Positions 44,791-55,199 of a stretch of DNA of 64,000 bases are shown piece by piece. Every line of letters begins with the position of its first letter. Position 1 is the first letter of the stretch. Position numbers and translations under genes: made by a program. The DNA is from Dillenia suffruticosa (lineage: Eukaryota > Streptophyta > Magnoliopsida > Dilleniales > Dilleniaceae), in the NCBI GenBank assembly GCA_033439265.1, contig JAVTVX010000031.1, forward strand, positions 11,951,501-12,015,500, written 5' to 3'. The notes beneath the pieces were generated by a model that was not told where the DNA came from, searched no databases, and saw only the letters and a program-made list of their open reading frames with translations.

Positions 44791-47700
44791 CTATTCCTCT
44801 TCATTGTCTTCTTCTTCTTCTTCTTGTTTGTCTTCGTCTTCTTCATCATCAGCTTCTTCTTCGCCTTCTTCTTCTTCTTCTTCTTCTTCTTCTTCTTCAT
44901 CTTCTTCTTCTTCTTGTTCTTCTTCTCCTTCAACATCTTCGATATCTGTTGACAAATGATACAAGATGTCTTCATTTTGTGGAAGTTCGTTAGTATTTAC
45001 CTCTTCCATATCACCGCCAAATAGAATCCTTGAATCATCAAGTTCGGGTGGACGATCTATGCCAACATTCATTGAGGGTTCATCTTCTTGATAAAAGCTT
45101 TCATTTATAATGGGAACCGTAACTCCATCATTAACAGACCCTCTAGCCTCTATTTTATAGGCAACCCACCACTTACTCCTCTCTCTCTTCTTAGAAGGGT
45201 AGCAACTATAGTACACTTGTTGTGCTTGTGTTGTCAAGACAAAAGGCTCATTATAATACAATCTTGATTTATGATTAACTTCAACAAGACCATGACAAGG
45301 GTGAACCTTGACTGCTTTTTCAGTATCATACCAAATGCACTTAAATAACACAAGTATATTACCAACTCCAAAGTACCTCAACTCTATGATCTTAACCAAC
45401 ATTCTATAGAAATCACGCTCAAAATCATTGTAACAACTTTCTTTCACACATACACCGCTATTCATTGTTGATTTCCATAAACCATAGTCGTATGTGTGAA
45501 ACTTGAAACCGTTAACGAAATATCTATTGTAACATTTTACTAAATGTGACGGCCCTTGTACAATATCCCTAACATTTTTTGATACGAAATTTCTTTCATC
45601 TGTTACCTATTAAAAAAATAAATAAATAGCATATAATTAGATAAAGTGACGATATACATAAGCTCTCAAATCACATTATACTTGGAATGAAAATGGCGTA
45701 CATACAAATTGCCTCAACCAACTTTTGAACTCCTGTTCCCGTCTTTTCTCTAGTTGCGCATCTGTGATGAAGGTATTTTCTTGTCTCACGACATCATCAA
45801 ACATCCTACTCACAACAAGGAAACATCATCTCATGACAGCTAAAATTTCAATAAACGTAACTACTAAACAGATATGAAGATACATATTCTATAAATTCAG
45901 TTAGCTTAATACAATTCAATAACACATATATAACAGCAGCCTTGTATTCTGATTCTGATAGATATCTAAGATGGCATTCCCTATATGCTCAACCTGAGAG
46001 AGAGAATATGGATAATCTTCCCATTGTTTGAAGACAACCCCCATCATCATTTCGAGGAACTCGATTAAACTTTGTTTCAATATGCAGTTCGAAATAGAAC
46101 GAGCAGAATGTGGAAATCTCCTCAATAATATAGTCCTCACATATGGATTCTTCAATGCGCGCTCGATTTCGGACTTTCTTCTTTAAACGAAACATACACC
46201 TAACATTAAAATAGCATTAATTAGAAAAGTGTCTTGAAATCATGTGAATTGATAAAAAGTTGTACACGGTACCTCTCAAATGGGTACATCCATTTGTATT
46301 GAACGGGTCCTCCAACCTTCGCTTCATATGCTGAATGAATAGATAAATGCTCCATACTATCGAAAAACGAAGGGGGGAATATTTTCTCAAGTTTGCACAT
46401 TGTCTCAACTATATTGCTCTCTAATAACTCCAAATGATTATCACGCAACTCAGTGCACATAAGTTATGAAAAAAAGTACTGAGTTCTGTTAATACATCCC
46501 AGACAGCATTAGGTACAAGGTCATGAAAGGCAATAGGGATCAATCTTTGCATGAAAAAGTGACAGTCATGACTCTTCATCCCATAAAATTTGCCTTCCTC
46601 CAAGCTAACACATCGCGTCAAGTTTGAAGCATAGCCATCAGGGAATTTCAATTTTTGCACCCATCGACATATATCAAATATTTGATCTTTTGTTAATATG
46701 TATGAAGCTTTGGGCTTCCAAGTCCTCCCATTACTTTCCTTCAATTCTAATTCTTGTCATTTGCAATATAACCCCAGATCCAGTCTTGCCTGATGCTGTT
46801 CTTCGTCTTTCCTTTCACATCCATAACATTCTCGAACATATTTTTTTCAATATGCATGACATCCAAGTTATGACAAATAAGAAGTATTCTCTAATAAGAT
46901 AACTCCTAGAAAATACTTTTTTTCACCCAGTTGTGTTCGATCCCAAACCCTTGAATAATTTGTTTACCGTATTTTGTGTCATATACAATATCTGGAAGAC
47001 AACATATTCGAGAAAACATCTCGTCCCCTAACAGTGTGCGAGGTGGCTCAACAATCTCAACTTTTCCTTTTCGAAACTTGTACCTTTGTTTCCGATAAGA
47101 ATGATCAAGAGGCAAAAATTGACAATGACAATAAAAAAATGTTGTCTTTCGACAATTCGCTAGCACAAACAATTTTGTGTGCTCCATGCAATAAGGACAA
47201 GCTAACTTTCCATGAGTGCTCCAGCTAGACAACATCGCATAAGCAGGAAAGTCGCTTATAGTCCATAAAAGATCTGCCCTCATACAGAAATTTTGCGATA
47301 TTGAAATATCATAGGTGTTCACACCTTCATCCTATAACATTTTCAATTCTTCAATTAAAGGTTTCAAGAAGATATCAATATGCTTTATCGGATTTCTTGG
47401 CCCTGGGATAATAAGACTTAGGAAAATGAATGGTTGCTTCATACACATAGAAGGAGGCAAACTAGACACAATTACAAAAACTGGCCAACAAGAGTATGGA
47501 ATGGTAGATTGACCGAATGGGTTAAAACCATCTATACATAGCCCTACGAGCACATTTCGAGATTTAAAGGCAAATGATGGATGAATAGAATTAAAATGCT
47601 TCCATGCTTCGCTATGGGCCAAGTGTGAAACAACTTCATCGTCATTACATTCATTTCTTGCATGCCATGTCATGTGTTCTGATGTACTTCTTGACATGTA

Positions 47701-48532
47701 AAGCCTTTGAAGTCTTGGTATAAGAGACAAGTATCGTAATACCTTATTTGGCACTTTTTTGTCTTCCACTTCCAACATTTCTTAATTTATAACGAGAATG
47801 ACCGCAGACAACACACTTCGACTTATCCCGATATTGTTGATAGTATAACATGCAATAATTTTTACAAATATCAATCTTTTCGTACCCAAGTTCTAATTTT
47901 TTCAAAAGTTTCTTTGCTCTGTAGAAAGTTGTTAGCAACTTCGATTCTTTAGGTAACATCGTTTGAATAATCTCATTTAAGCGATCATAACATGCTTCGA
48001 TCATGTTGAACTCAGACTTACAATTTAACAACTGAGATACAGCTGACAACGTTGTTTGCATTTTACATCCATCCCATAATGGTTCTTTAGCAGCTTTAAG
48101 CAAGTCATAAAACAATGTTGTATCAGGATTAGAACCGTCCGTATTCTCTGCATTTAAGTTATCATAAATGGAACTCCAATCATGTTGAGCACCTAATGCA
48201 TCGACAACCATGGATCTATATGGAGTTTCATCATCCTGTCTCCATCGAAATGATTGCCCTTCAACATATTCTCTATTTCTCATTTCTCCATGAGAAACCC
48301 AAATGGTGTAACCATTAACAAACCCTCTCGAAAATAAGTGAATTGTGACTTCATCTCAAGTACAAAATTTATGGTTGCGACACTTATAGAAAGGACATCT
48401 AATATTGACTCCATCCATGAAGTTAGGTTAAGTATAGGCAAATTCCAAAAACTGATTAACCTCAACAAATTCATCTATCAAGTATCCATTAGCTAGTCGA
48501 CGATACATCCAACTACGATCAATGAACCCCAT
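44791..48532 (-). pseudogene. CACTA TNP2-type transposase, inactivated
   Basis: The ATG at 48532 opens MGFIDRSWMYRRLANGYL, the N-terminal transposase-associated zinc domain. It holds two in-frame stops, TAA at 48430-48428 (codon 35) and TGA at 48358-48356 (codon 59). The frame then continues MRNREYVEGQSF to 47744 (ending KCVVCGHSRYKL). A shift leads into the TNP2 catalytic part at 47778-46906 (RLQRLYMSRSTSEHMTWHA, VLVGLCIDGFNPFG, SCWPVFV, IKHIDIFLKPLIEEL, then FPAYAMLSSWSTHGKLACPYC), with another break near 47330. Next come 46744-46421 (SHDCHFFMQRLIPIAF), a DUF4218 segment at 46460-46217 (FPPSFFDSMEHLSIHSAYEA), 46195-45989 (RNRARIEESICEDYIIEEIS) and a DUF4216 segment at 45465-45010 (LRYFGVGNILVLFKCIWYD, YNEPFVLTTQAQQVYY). 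A Glu/Asp-rich tail encoded by a GAA/GAG repeat closes it. The order is that of plant CACTA transposases. Several breaks make it non-functional. Confidence 0.85.
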
Positions 48533-48935
48533 TATCGAAGTAGTAACAGTATAACAAATAATCAATTATAAATATTATAATCACAATACCCATTTATGAA
48601 TCGAAGTAGAGACCTTAGTTAAAGGGGTATACTCCATGCTGTTAGCGCCATATGTCATTGGTGTATCTAAAATAATTACCAAAGAATAAAGTTTCACAAC
48701 TCATCAAGTATTGATATTTCACATAAAAATTTCACAATCAAAACAAAGATATCATTATTATTTATTGATCAATTTTGCATTGATTCATTTTTTATTCACA
48801 TAATCAGCATTTTCGCTCTGGATTTTGCATGCAACAGGAGACATTCAACCATTGTCTAATATTTATTAAATAAATATCAGAGCCAAAGATTTATTATTTG
48901 CTTCCCTAATGTATAGCAGAGCAACTACTAGTATT

Positions 48936-49025
48936 ATTTTTTTTATACATAATAAATATTCGAACTCAAAATCATTAAGAGAAAAGAGACGATATCATTT
49001 GAGTTATAGTTCATTAATAGCAATA
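48936..49025 (-). mobile_element. short SINE-like tRNA head, family 2, inside the CACTA element
   Basis: Minus strand AACTATAACTCAAATGATATC (A-box-like) and ATTTTGAGTTCGAATATT (B-box-like), followed by an A/T-rich tail. Same structure as 10628-10718 and 13554-13655. Confidence 0.45.
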
Positions 49026-50338
49026 GTATTATCTATATGTAAATATTAGCCTGAAGGTCCCAATTTATTGTAAAATATTTAATTTTAATCATAACTATTA
49101 TTTTTACAGGGCATATTATCACAACTACACTAAAATTTTAAAAAATAGAAAAAAAAACTCACAATTTCTACAATAAAAATATCAAATCTTAAATTTATAA
49201 AATATGCATCACATTCACTAAAATAACCACCTTAGTTATTTGGAAAAAAATATGTTTTATTTTACAGACAATGCAAATTTGAAATGCAACCCTTCTGCCT
49301 TTTTCATCTTTAGTTAGACAAGGAAATTCAACATCTTTTTTATATTTACTACTCACTTTTTCAGTAGTCTTTACGTGTTAAGACCTTTCAAATTTCTTAA
49401 AGGGCAAATTTATTTATTAGAAAGTATGGGTCTCAATGTAAGATCTCTTATATATCCCAGGATAAACTTTTGTTGTATGAGATTATTTGAGATGAGATTA
49501 CCCTTAAAAAACATATGTCATTTTAATAATAACATTAAATCAATATACTAGTATAGGTTTTCTCATTCTTATCTCCACTCAAACTCTCTATAGAATTATG
49601 GTTAAACTATTGCTCATTCTAAATCTACCAAGGAGGAGATATAAGATATATTAAATCCAAAACATAAGATTGTGCAAAATAAGGCTAAAAGAAGATCCAA
49701 AACAACGAATGAGCAATAGAGAAACAACCCATGGTCTGGAGAAGCAAAATAAGACTATACCAAAGATTCCACAGTTCCCAAACATAAAGGATAAGCAACT
49801 AATCAATAACATCACTAACCGAAAAGAATGGATCAAGGACGTGAAGATCAAGGATTGACAAGAGAATACCAACTTATATCATTTGGACATAATAAGAGTA
49901 TTACAACTATTTGAGTTTTCTCCTACCAAATTTTGACTTTCATTTCGACCTAACAGGTTTGTAACCCTATTTCAAATTCCTCCCACAAAATTTGTACAAA
50001 CGTTTATACTCGGAAAATTGCAAAATGCAGATTGTTATGATGTATGCACAGCAAAGATTGCTATGTTCTATCACAAACCCTAAAGTATGAAACAGAGGGA
50101 GATAGAGATAGAGACGAACCTCAAGGGACGAACGACCGTGATGGCAATGACGACTTCAAATCGACTTTGTCCATTTCATCACTCACGACACGCGGGGACG
50201 AAGGTTTACCACCGTGAAAGGTAGAGTGATGCCACAGAGATACAGACAAAGAGTGATACAGACGGACGCGACCGAAGCAAAGCGGCTGCTCTTTGATAAG
50301 TTAGGGTTTTTTTGGATTCCTTTCATCGACGGATTACA
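49026..50338 (-). other. 5' end of the CACTA element, non-coding
   Basis: No coding frame. From about 49860 the sequence becomes less AT-rich (ACGACTTCAAATCGAC, GAACGACCGTGATGG) as in a transposon promoter/leader upstream of the transposase, and ends TTTCATCGACGGATTAC where the gypsy gag takes over. No CACTA terminus or target duplication is visible here. Confidence 0.5.
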
Positions 50339-51640
50339 TTTTTAGCCTCGGGCTCCTCATCACCAAGGACTTCGATCATGAACAACCAGGAATGCTTACA
50401 CTTGTGCCCCGGGGTAAAACGTTCATTGCAATTAAAACAAAGTCCTTTGGCACGTCAAACCTCCATTTCTACATAAATGATCCTATTGACTCCTTGAGTG
50501 GATGGTGTCTTCCTATTTCTAGTTCTTGTCGTCAATCTAGGAAGGGGTGGCTCTGAGTATGCTACATGAAGAGTAATTTCTAGTTGTCTTGAAAAGTTGG
50601 GGTCGAGTATAGCACCAAAGGTCATGGAGCTGGTCATCTTTTATTAGGACTACTTCCCAAGCTCTCATAAATGTTTTCGGCCGTTGGAACTTGACTTCAA
50701 TATCTAGCTCATGATTTAGTCCTCCAATTATTGCTTGCTCTACCCAATTAACTCTAGAAGAAATCTTCTCAAATTCCCTTTGGTACTCCCTTAGAGAAGA
50801 GGTTGCTCTTAGCATTGTGAGAACAACATTATAGTTTACATAGTTGGTTTCACCAAATCGCTTTGTGAGCTGCTTGCAAAGCTGCTGCCAAGAAATTTTC
50901 CTTTGAAATGTATGGTACCGTTCTTTGAGCCATTGGTACCAAAGCTGGGCTTCTCTATCGAAATAGAAGCTTATGATTTGCACCTTCTCGTATCTGTCCA
51001 CCGGTAAGTAAGTAAGTAAGTCTCCACTCTAGTGATCCAAGTGCTGGGATTGCCTTCTTTGAATGCTGGAAACTCCAAATAGGGTTGGGCAAGAAATTAA
51101 TCACCCTTTGAACTACTCTTGGATGGACTTCTGGCTCACTGTCACTTGTGGCAGAATCATGAGTCTCCTATCCAACAATAGAGGATGCAGGTGTTGGAGG
51201 TAGAGCTCGAAAAGGAGGGTCGGTATCTCCTATTGATTGGAGGCTTGCTAGCTTCGAGAGCGATGATGTTTCTTGGTCTGCCTTTTTTGGGCTGCATTGT
51301 GGCTTGCATGCCTTGAATCATGATGGTGATGGTGGCCAAACTTTGCTCAAGACGATCAAAACGCTGGTCCATTTGGGTAAAACACTAGTCAGAGTCTCTC
51401 TTTGATCATGATGGTGGTTGGGATAAAATGTAAATGACTATTTTTTTTAATGAATAAAGGGTATGTGTTATGGTTAAAGGATGAAAGGTTGCAAGGATAG
51501 GTATATGGTTTAGGAATGAAATGGTGTCGGTAGAATGGATATACTGCCAATGAATTGTGGCAATGGATTGCCTATTCTCAATGAAAAGTGGGTTGGGCAA
51601 CCCGTCCCAATGAAAGCACTAAAATGATGGGTACCTAGGT
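50339..51640 (-). pseudogene. gypsy element B gag with zinc knuckle
   Basis: Minus strand. 51372-51160 gives the N-terminus (MDQRFDRLEQSLATITIMIQ). 51001-50537 gives the gag core (MDRYEKVQIISFYFDREAQL, YQREFEKISSRVNW, TFMRAWEVVLIKDDQ). Near 50440-50390 an intact-looking zinc knuckle reads GLCFNCNERFTPGHKCKHSW. This is followed by MIEVLGDEEPEAKN, where the CACTA element cuts in. Gag makes the particle coat and the knuckle packages RNA. Stops and shifts occur between 51157 and 51001 and after 50537. The paralogous remnant is at 1-1060. This is the 5' half of the element whose protease lies at 39747-40258. Confidence 0.85.
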
Positions 51641-52240
51641 CTAGGGTTGATACATTGGGTAGGGTTTTAGAGCGAAACTATGAGCTTACTATGCCGTATC
51701 ATAGAGATCTCTCACGTAGTGTATGAATTAAGGGTTTGAACAAGGTCTTTGTATAAGAACCATAACTCTACTACTGTGCATTGTAGAAATCACTCGTGTA
51801 GTGTGTAACTCAAGGAAATGTTTGCTTTCGTAAGGTCTTAAGGATAGAAACTCTTTCAAAATAAGAGAAAAACTTGTATTTTTACCTCTCAAATGGATGA
51901 TCTATAATGCTTAGGGAAGAGGCCTATTTATAGGCTAAGGGGGAGGGGAGACCAAAGGTCTCATTATTTCTTAACCGTCCATCAAGGGTGGCTTTTGATC
52001 ACATTCATTATAAGTTTTAATTTTTATGTTTCCATTTTTTTTTTACATTTTATTACATTTATTTATTTCTAAACCTTTTGTCTTCCCAAGATTTTCGCGC
52101 TTCTAAGAAAGTTATTTCTTTTGGCCCATAAGAGAGCTTTGGACTCTTGAGCTTGGACTTTTGAGCTTGTGTATTTAGCTTTGGAACTATGGGCTTGTTT
52201 TGTCTAAAATGATTTCTTGAGTCCAGTTGGCTTCTTTAGC
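51641..52240 (-). mobile_element. 5' LTR of gypsy element B, truncated
   Basis: Matches the LTR of element A (CTATTTATAGGCTAAGGGGG against CTATTTATAGGCTTAGGGGA) and the 3' LTR piece at 39604-39746. The outer end is missing about 35 bp compared with the other LTR; it stops where the LTR of the plus-strand Tekay element begins. Confidence 0.7.
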
Positions 52241-53412
52241 TTTGTGAAATGAGATGTTTGAGAAATAAAGGGTGCTGGTAGTTAATGGTTATAGTCATTC
52301 CCAACACAGAGGACCCGACGGGGTGGCATGGTTGGGATTGGATGTGTAGGGGAGTTAGACGTCCCTCTCTCTGCCGAAGTCGTGCTATATCAGGTTTGCA
52401 CCCCGGTGAGGTATGAGCCAACGCCAATGAAGGGGGTATGTTTTGGAACATTGGATGGAAAAAAAAAAAGAAAAACCTTGGCGGGTTTTCATCTAGGTTC
52501 GGCTAGCCTAAGACGGGAGTGCTTTCGATGGGACCCCATGATTTTCTGATGGAATGATTAATGTGGATGCATGATTTGCAAATTGATCGAATTATTAAAA
52601 TGTGTTTACATATATAAAGTATGGTTATGAGATATGCTTTGACTGCCCCATATCACCTCTCATTTATGAACACAATCACACCATTGCACTCCACTTACTG
52701 AGTATTCTCCAATACTCACTCCTCTCTCTACATTTTTCAGAAAATACTTAGTTCGGAGACTGGACACTGGAGCTTGTGAAGGATTTTTGCTGATTTGTAT
52801 AGGTATCTAGCAAATGTAGAAATTTTTGGAAATTGTAGTTTATAGAACCATGGAAAGAAGTTCTGTACATCTCATACGATGTGGATTTTACTGATACTGG
52901 TTGAGTTATTCAGCAATTATTGGTAAAATCCAACGATTATGATTTAAAACTTCATTATTTTGATTTAACTGTTTGGACAAATGTTTTATTTTGTACTGGA
53001 ACATTTGGATTGAATTCTGAGTTTTGATATTTTCTTTTGGACTTGTGAAATTCTGTACATCTCATATCGCTTGGATTTTGCTAATGCTAGCTTGTTTTCT
53101 TCATGCAAGTATTAGTAAGATCCTGCGACTATGATTTGGAACTTCTTTTATTTTGAATACTTTATTTATACTGAGATTTCTGGAAAGGCTGGGATAGCTA
53201 TACTGCATACTTGTATGTATAGGGATGGACTAGATGGGTCCTTTGCATGTGTATTGTTTTTATGAATTTCTTATTTGATGGATTTGTATACTGGAAGATT
53301 TATTGTTCAGTAATGTAGCCTTGTGGGGTCCCGGTATATGGGGAGGCTCTGCCCGTGTACCGAGACAATGCAGCAGTTGTTGCCTGCTCGATTCGAGGAT
53401 CGGGATGTGACA
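52241..53412 (+). mobile_element. 5' LTR of a Tekay/Del-type gypsy element, start missing
   Basis: Aligns with 59834-60788 (GAGAAAT(A/G)AAGGGTGCTGGTAG, ATTCCC(A/C)ACAC.GAG, CTTACTGAGTATTC(T/C)CCAATAC, TTCTGTACATCTCATA twice) and ends GATGTGACA at 53412 as the other ends GACGTGACA. The first about 1.2 kb present in the 3' LTR (58607-59833) is absent, so the element is 5'-truncated at its junction with element B. Relative to the 3' LTR it retains about 220 bp around 52400-52610. Confidence 0.85.
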
Positions 53413-53418
53413 ACTTTA

Positions 53419-53430
53419 TTGGTATCAAAG
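53419..53430 (+). other. primer-binding site of the Tekay element
   Basis: TTGGTATCAAAG six bases after the LTR end; the initiator-Met tRNA type used by most plant LTR elements. Confidence 0.75.
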
Positions 53431-53704
53431 TGACAGGTTGGCTCACGATTTTAAAGGTTAATGGTTTTGAAATGTTTTCAATCGTTTCCAAATGTTCCGA
53501 AAGTTTTCTAAAGATTTTGAAATGTTTAGTTTCTGAAAAAGATTTAAATCTTTTAAGAGTCTCCGAAGAATGTACAGAGCCTTCCATGGATTTTCGAGTA
53601 AATTATAAATATTCTTTTTATGGGGTTAAGTATTAGCCTTCGCTTAACCTTTGACTAAATTGTAATTTCTTGTTGTGTAAATCACTATACCTCCATGAAG
53701 GAGA

Positions 53705-55095
53705 ATGAGGAATGTGAATGAGATTCCTCTACCAGAGTACGAGGATGAGTCGTCCTCGCATGCTCTCCCTCCTTCTGTATCTGCACACCCGGCTCCTTCT
53801 CCTGGGATTACTGCTCTTCCTATTGCCGCTCTTCAACAAGTAATGGAGTGGTGGAGTACCTTCGGAGTGTAGTATCAAGCTCCACAACCGTCTTCAGTCC
53901 CTCCACATGTTCCTCCTTCAGTGCCAGCTTCTACACCTAGTACTCTAGTAGCACCTCCTCCTCCGGTTGTTGCACCAATCAGCCGTTCCCTAGTTCAGTT
54001 GTCCAAACTAATCAAGGAAGCAAGGCAACTGGGATGTGAGACCTTCTCGGCATCTGGTGTCCTGTAGAGGCAAAGAAATGGATGAAGAATGTCAGAAAAG
54101 CTATAACGGATATGGGGATAGAGGATAGTTTGAAGCTCTTGATAGTTGTGAGATTGTTGGACGAAGATGCTAGCACATGGTGCGATGAAGTAGAGGAAAG
54201 GGCAATTGCACCTCTCAATTGGCACGATTTCCTTAGGGAATTCGACTAGAGATTCTACACCCGATTCAATCGGGACTTAAAGAGAAGAGAATTCCTTCAG
54301 CTTCGCCAAGGAAATCTGTCTGTGATAGAATATGAGGCGAAATTTAGAAGGCTATCCTCATTTGTACCAGAGCTAATCACCTCCAAAAAGTACAGACGCT
54401 TCAAGTTTGAGGATGGCTTGAATCTGAATATTCGAGAGAAGATGTCGGTCACGGATGAGCACACATACCAAAACGTGTTGCAATTGGCCTTGAGGGCCGA
54501 ACAGATGGTGCTTGAAAGGGGAAATGTTAGGGATCACCATGGGAAGAAGAGGTCCGGTGGATTTGTACCAGGCCAAAGCTCTAAGAAGAACAGAACTACA
54601 GGCTATCAAAGCGATGGATTTGTTTTGGGATCGGTTAGATTTCCTCAAAACCAACCAATTCATAGATCGAGTGTTCCTAGTACTGAGAATGTTGGATTAT
54701 GAGCTAAACCATGGGGAAGTGAAATGAGGACTTGCCCTAATTGTAAAGGGTATCACACGGGTCCGTGCAGAGGACCTAAGAGATGCTATCAGTATGGGAA
54801 GGAGGGACACCTCCGTTATTCTTGCCCTGAGTTGAAGGAAGAAGAGCAAGGTAGTCGTCAAGTCAGAGGTCCCTCTAGCGACTCCAAAACTGGTCTAGTT
54901 AGTTCGGCGACACATTCTACCAGTACTAACCCTAGGACGGGCATGGGAAGTAATGTTATAGCCACCTCCGCTCAGCGACCTCAATCTAGATCTCAAGCTA
55001 GAGTCTTTGCTATGACCAATGAAGAAGCCCAAGTTAATCCTGACGTAGTTACAGGTAATTTTCATTTAAATCTAAGTTCAAAATTTGAAATGTGA
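53705..55095 (+). pseudogene. Tekay gag, broken
   Basis: ATG at 53705 gives MRNVNEIPLPEYEDESSSHA and a Pro/Ser-rich N-terminus with a stop near 53871. After a shift comes the gag core: KKWMKNVRKAITDMGIEDSL, LLDEDASTWCDEVEERAIAP, NWHDFLREFD (stop at 54248), RFYTRFNRDLKRREFLQLRQ and MSVIEYEAKF-like text to 54702. After another shift a zinc knuckle CYQYGKEGHLRYSC (about 54784-54825) follows, in which the second Cys of the C-x2-C pair is Tyr. The CP..CKGYHTGPC motif before it is usual for this lineage. Frame ends at 55095. Confidence 0.85.
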
Positions 55096-55199
55096 TATCT
55101 ATGATTTAGAATTATGATTTGATGATTTGTGATTATGAATTAAGGAGTATGGTGATATAATTTTGTTTATGGTTTATATTTATAGGTATGATGAATATC

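Larger units (their letters stand above)
40259..50338 (-). mobile_element. CACTA (En/Spm-type) DNA transposon inserted in gypsy element B
   Basis: Left end CACTACTAGAAATAGAGC is a textbook CACTA terminus at 40259. It follows gypsy protease text directly, and the gypsy gag continues beyond 50339 on the same strand, so this block split one gypsy element. Both expected genes are recognisable on the minus strand: a TNP2-type transposase (48532-44791) and a second gene of the TnpA/transposase_24 kind (43610-41003). The right end has only one GTCGATGA/CATCGACGG word and no CACTA terminus, so it is truncated or deleted and the element cannot be mobile by itself. About 10.1 kb. Confidence 0.85.

Noticed and set aside
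44805-44930. TTC/TTCTTC array considered as a regulatory or satellite repeat
   Set aside because: It is in frame with the transposase tail and such acidic runs are usual there; simple slippage explains it.
44691-44993. Plus-strand open frames rich in Ser, Leu or Phe
   Set aside because: Produced by the TTC/GAA microsatellite that encodes the Glu/Asp tail of the minus-strand CACTA transposase; no independent gene.
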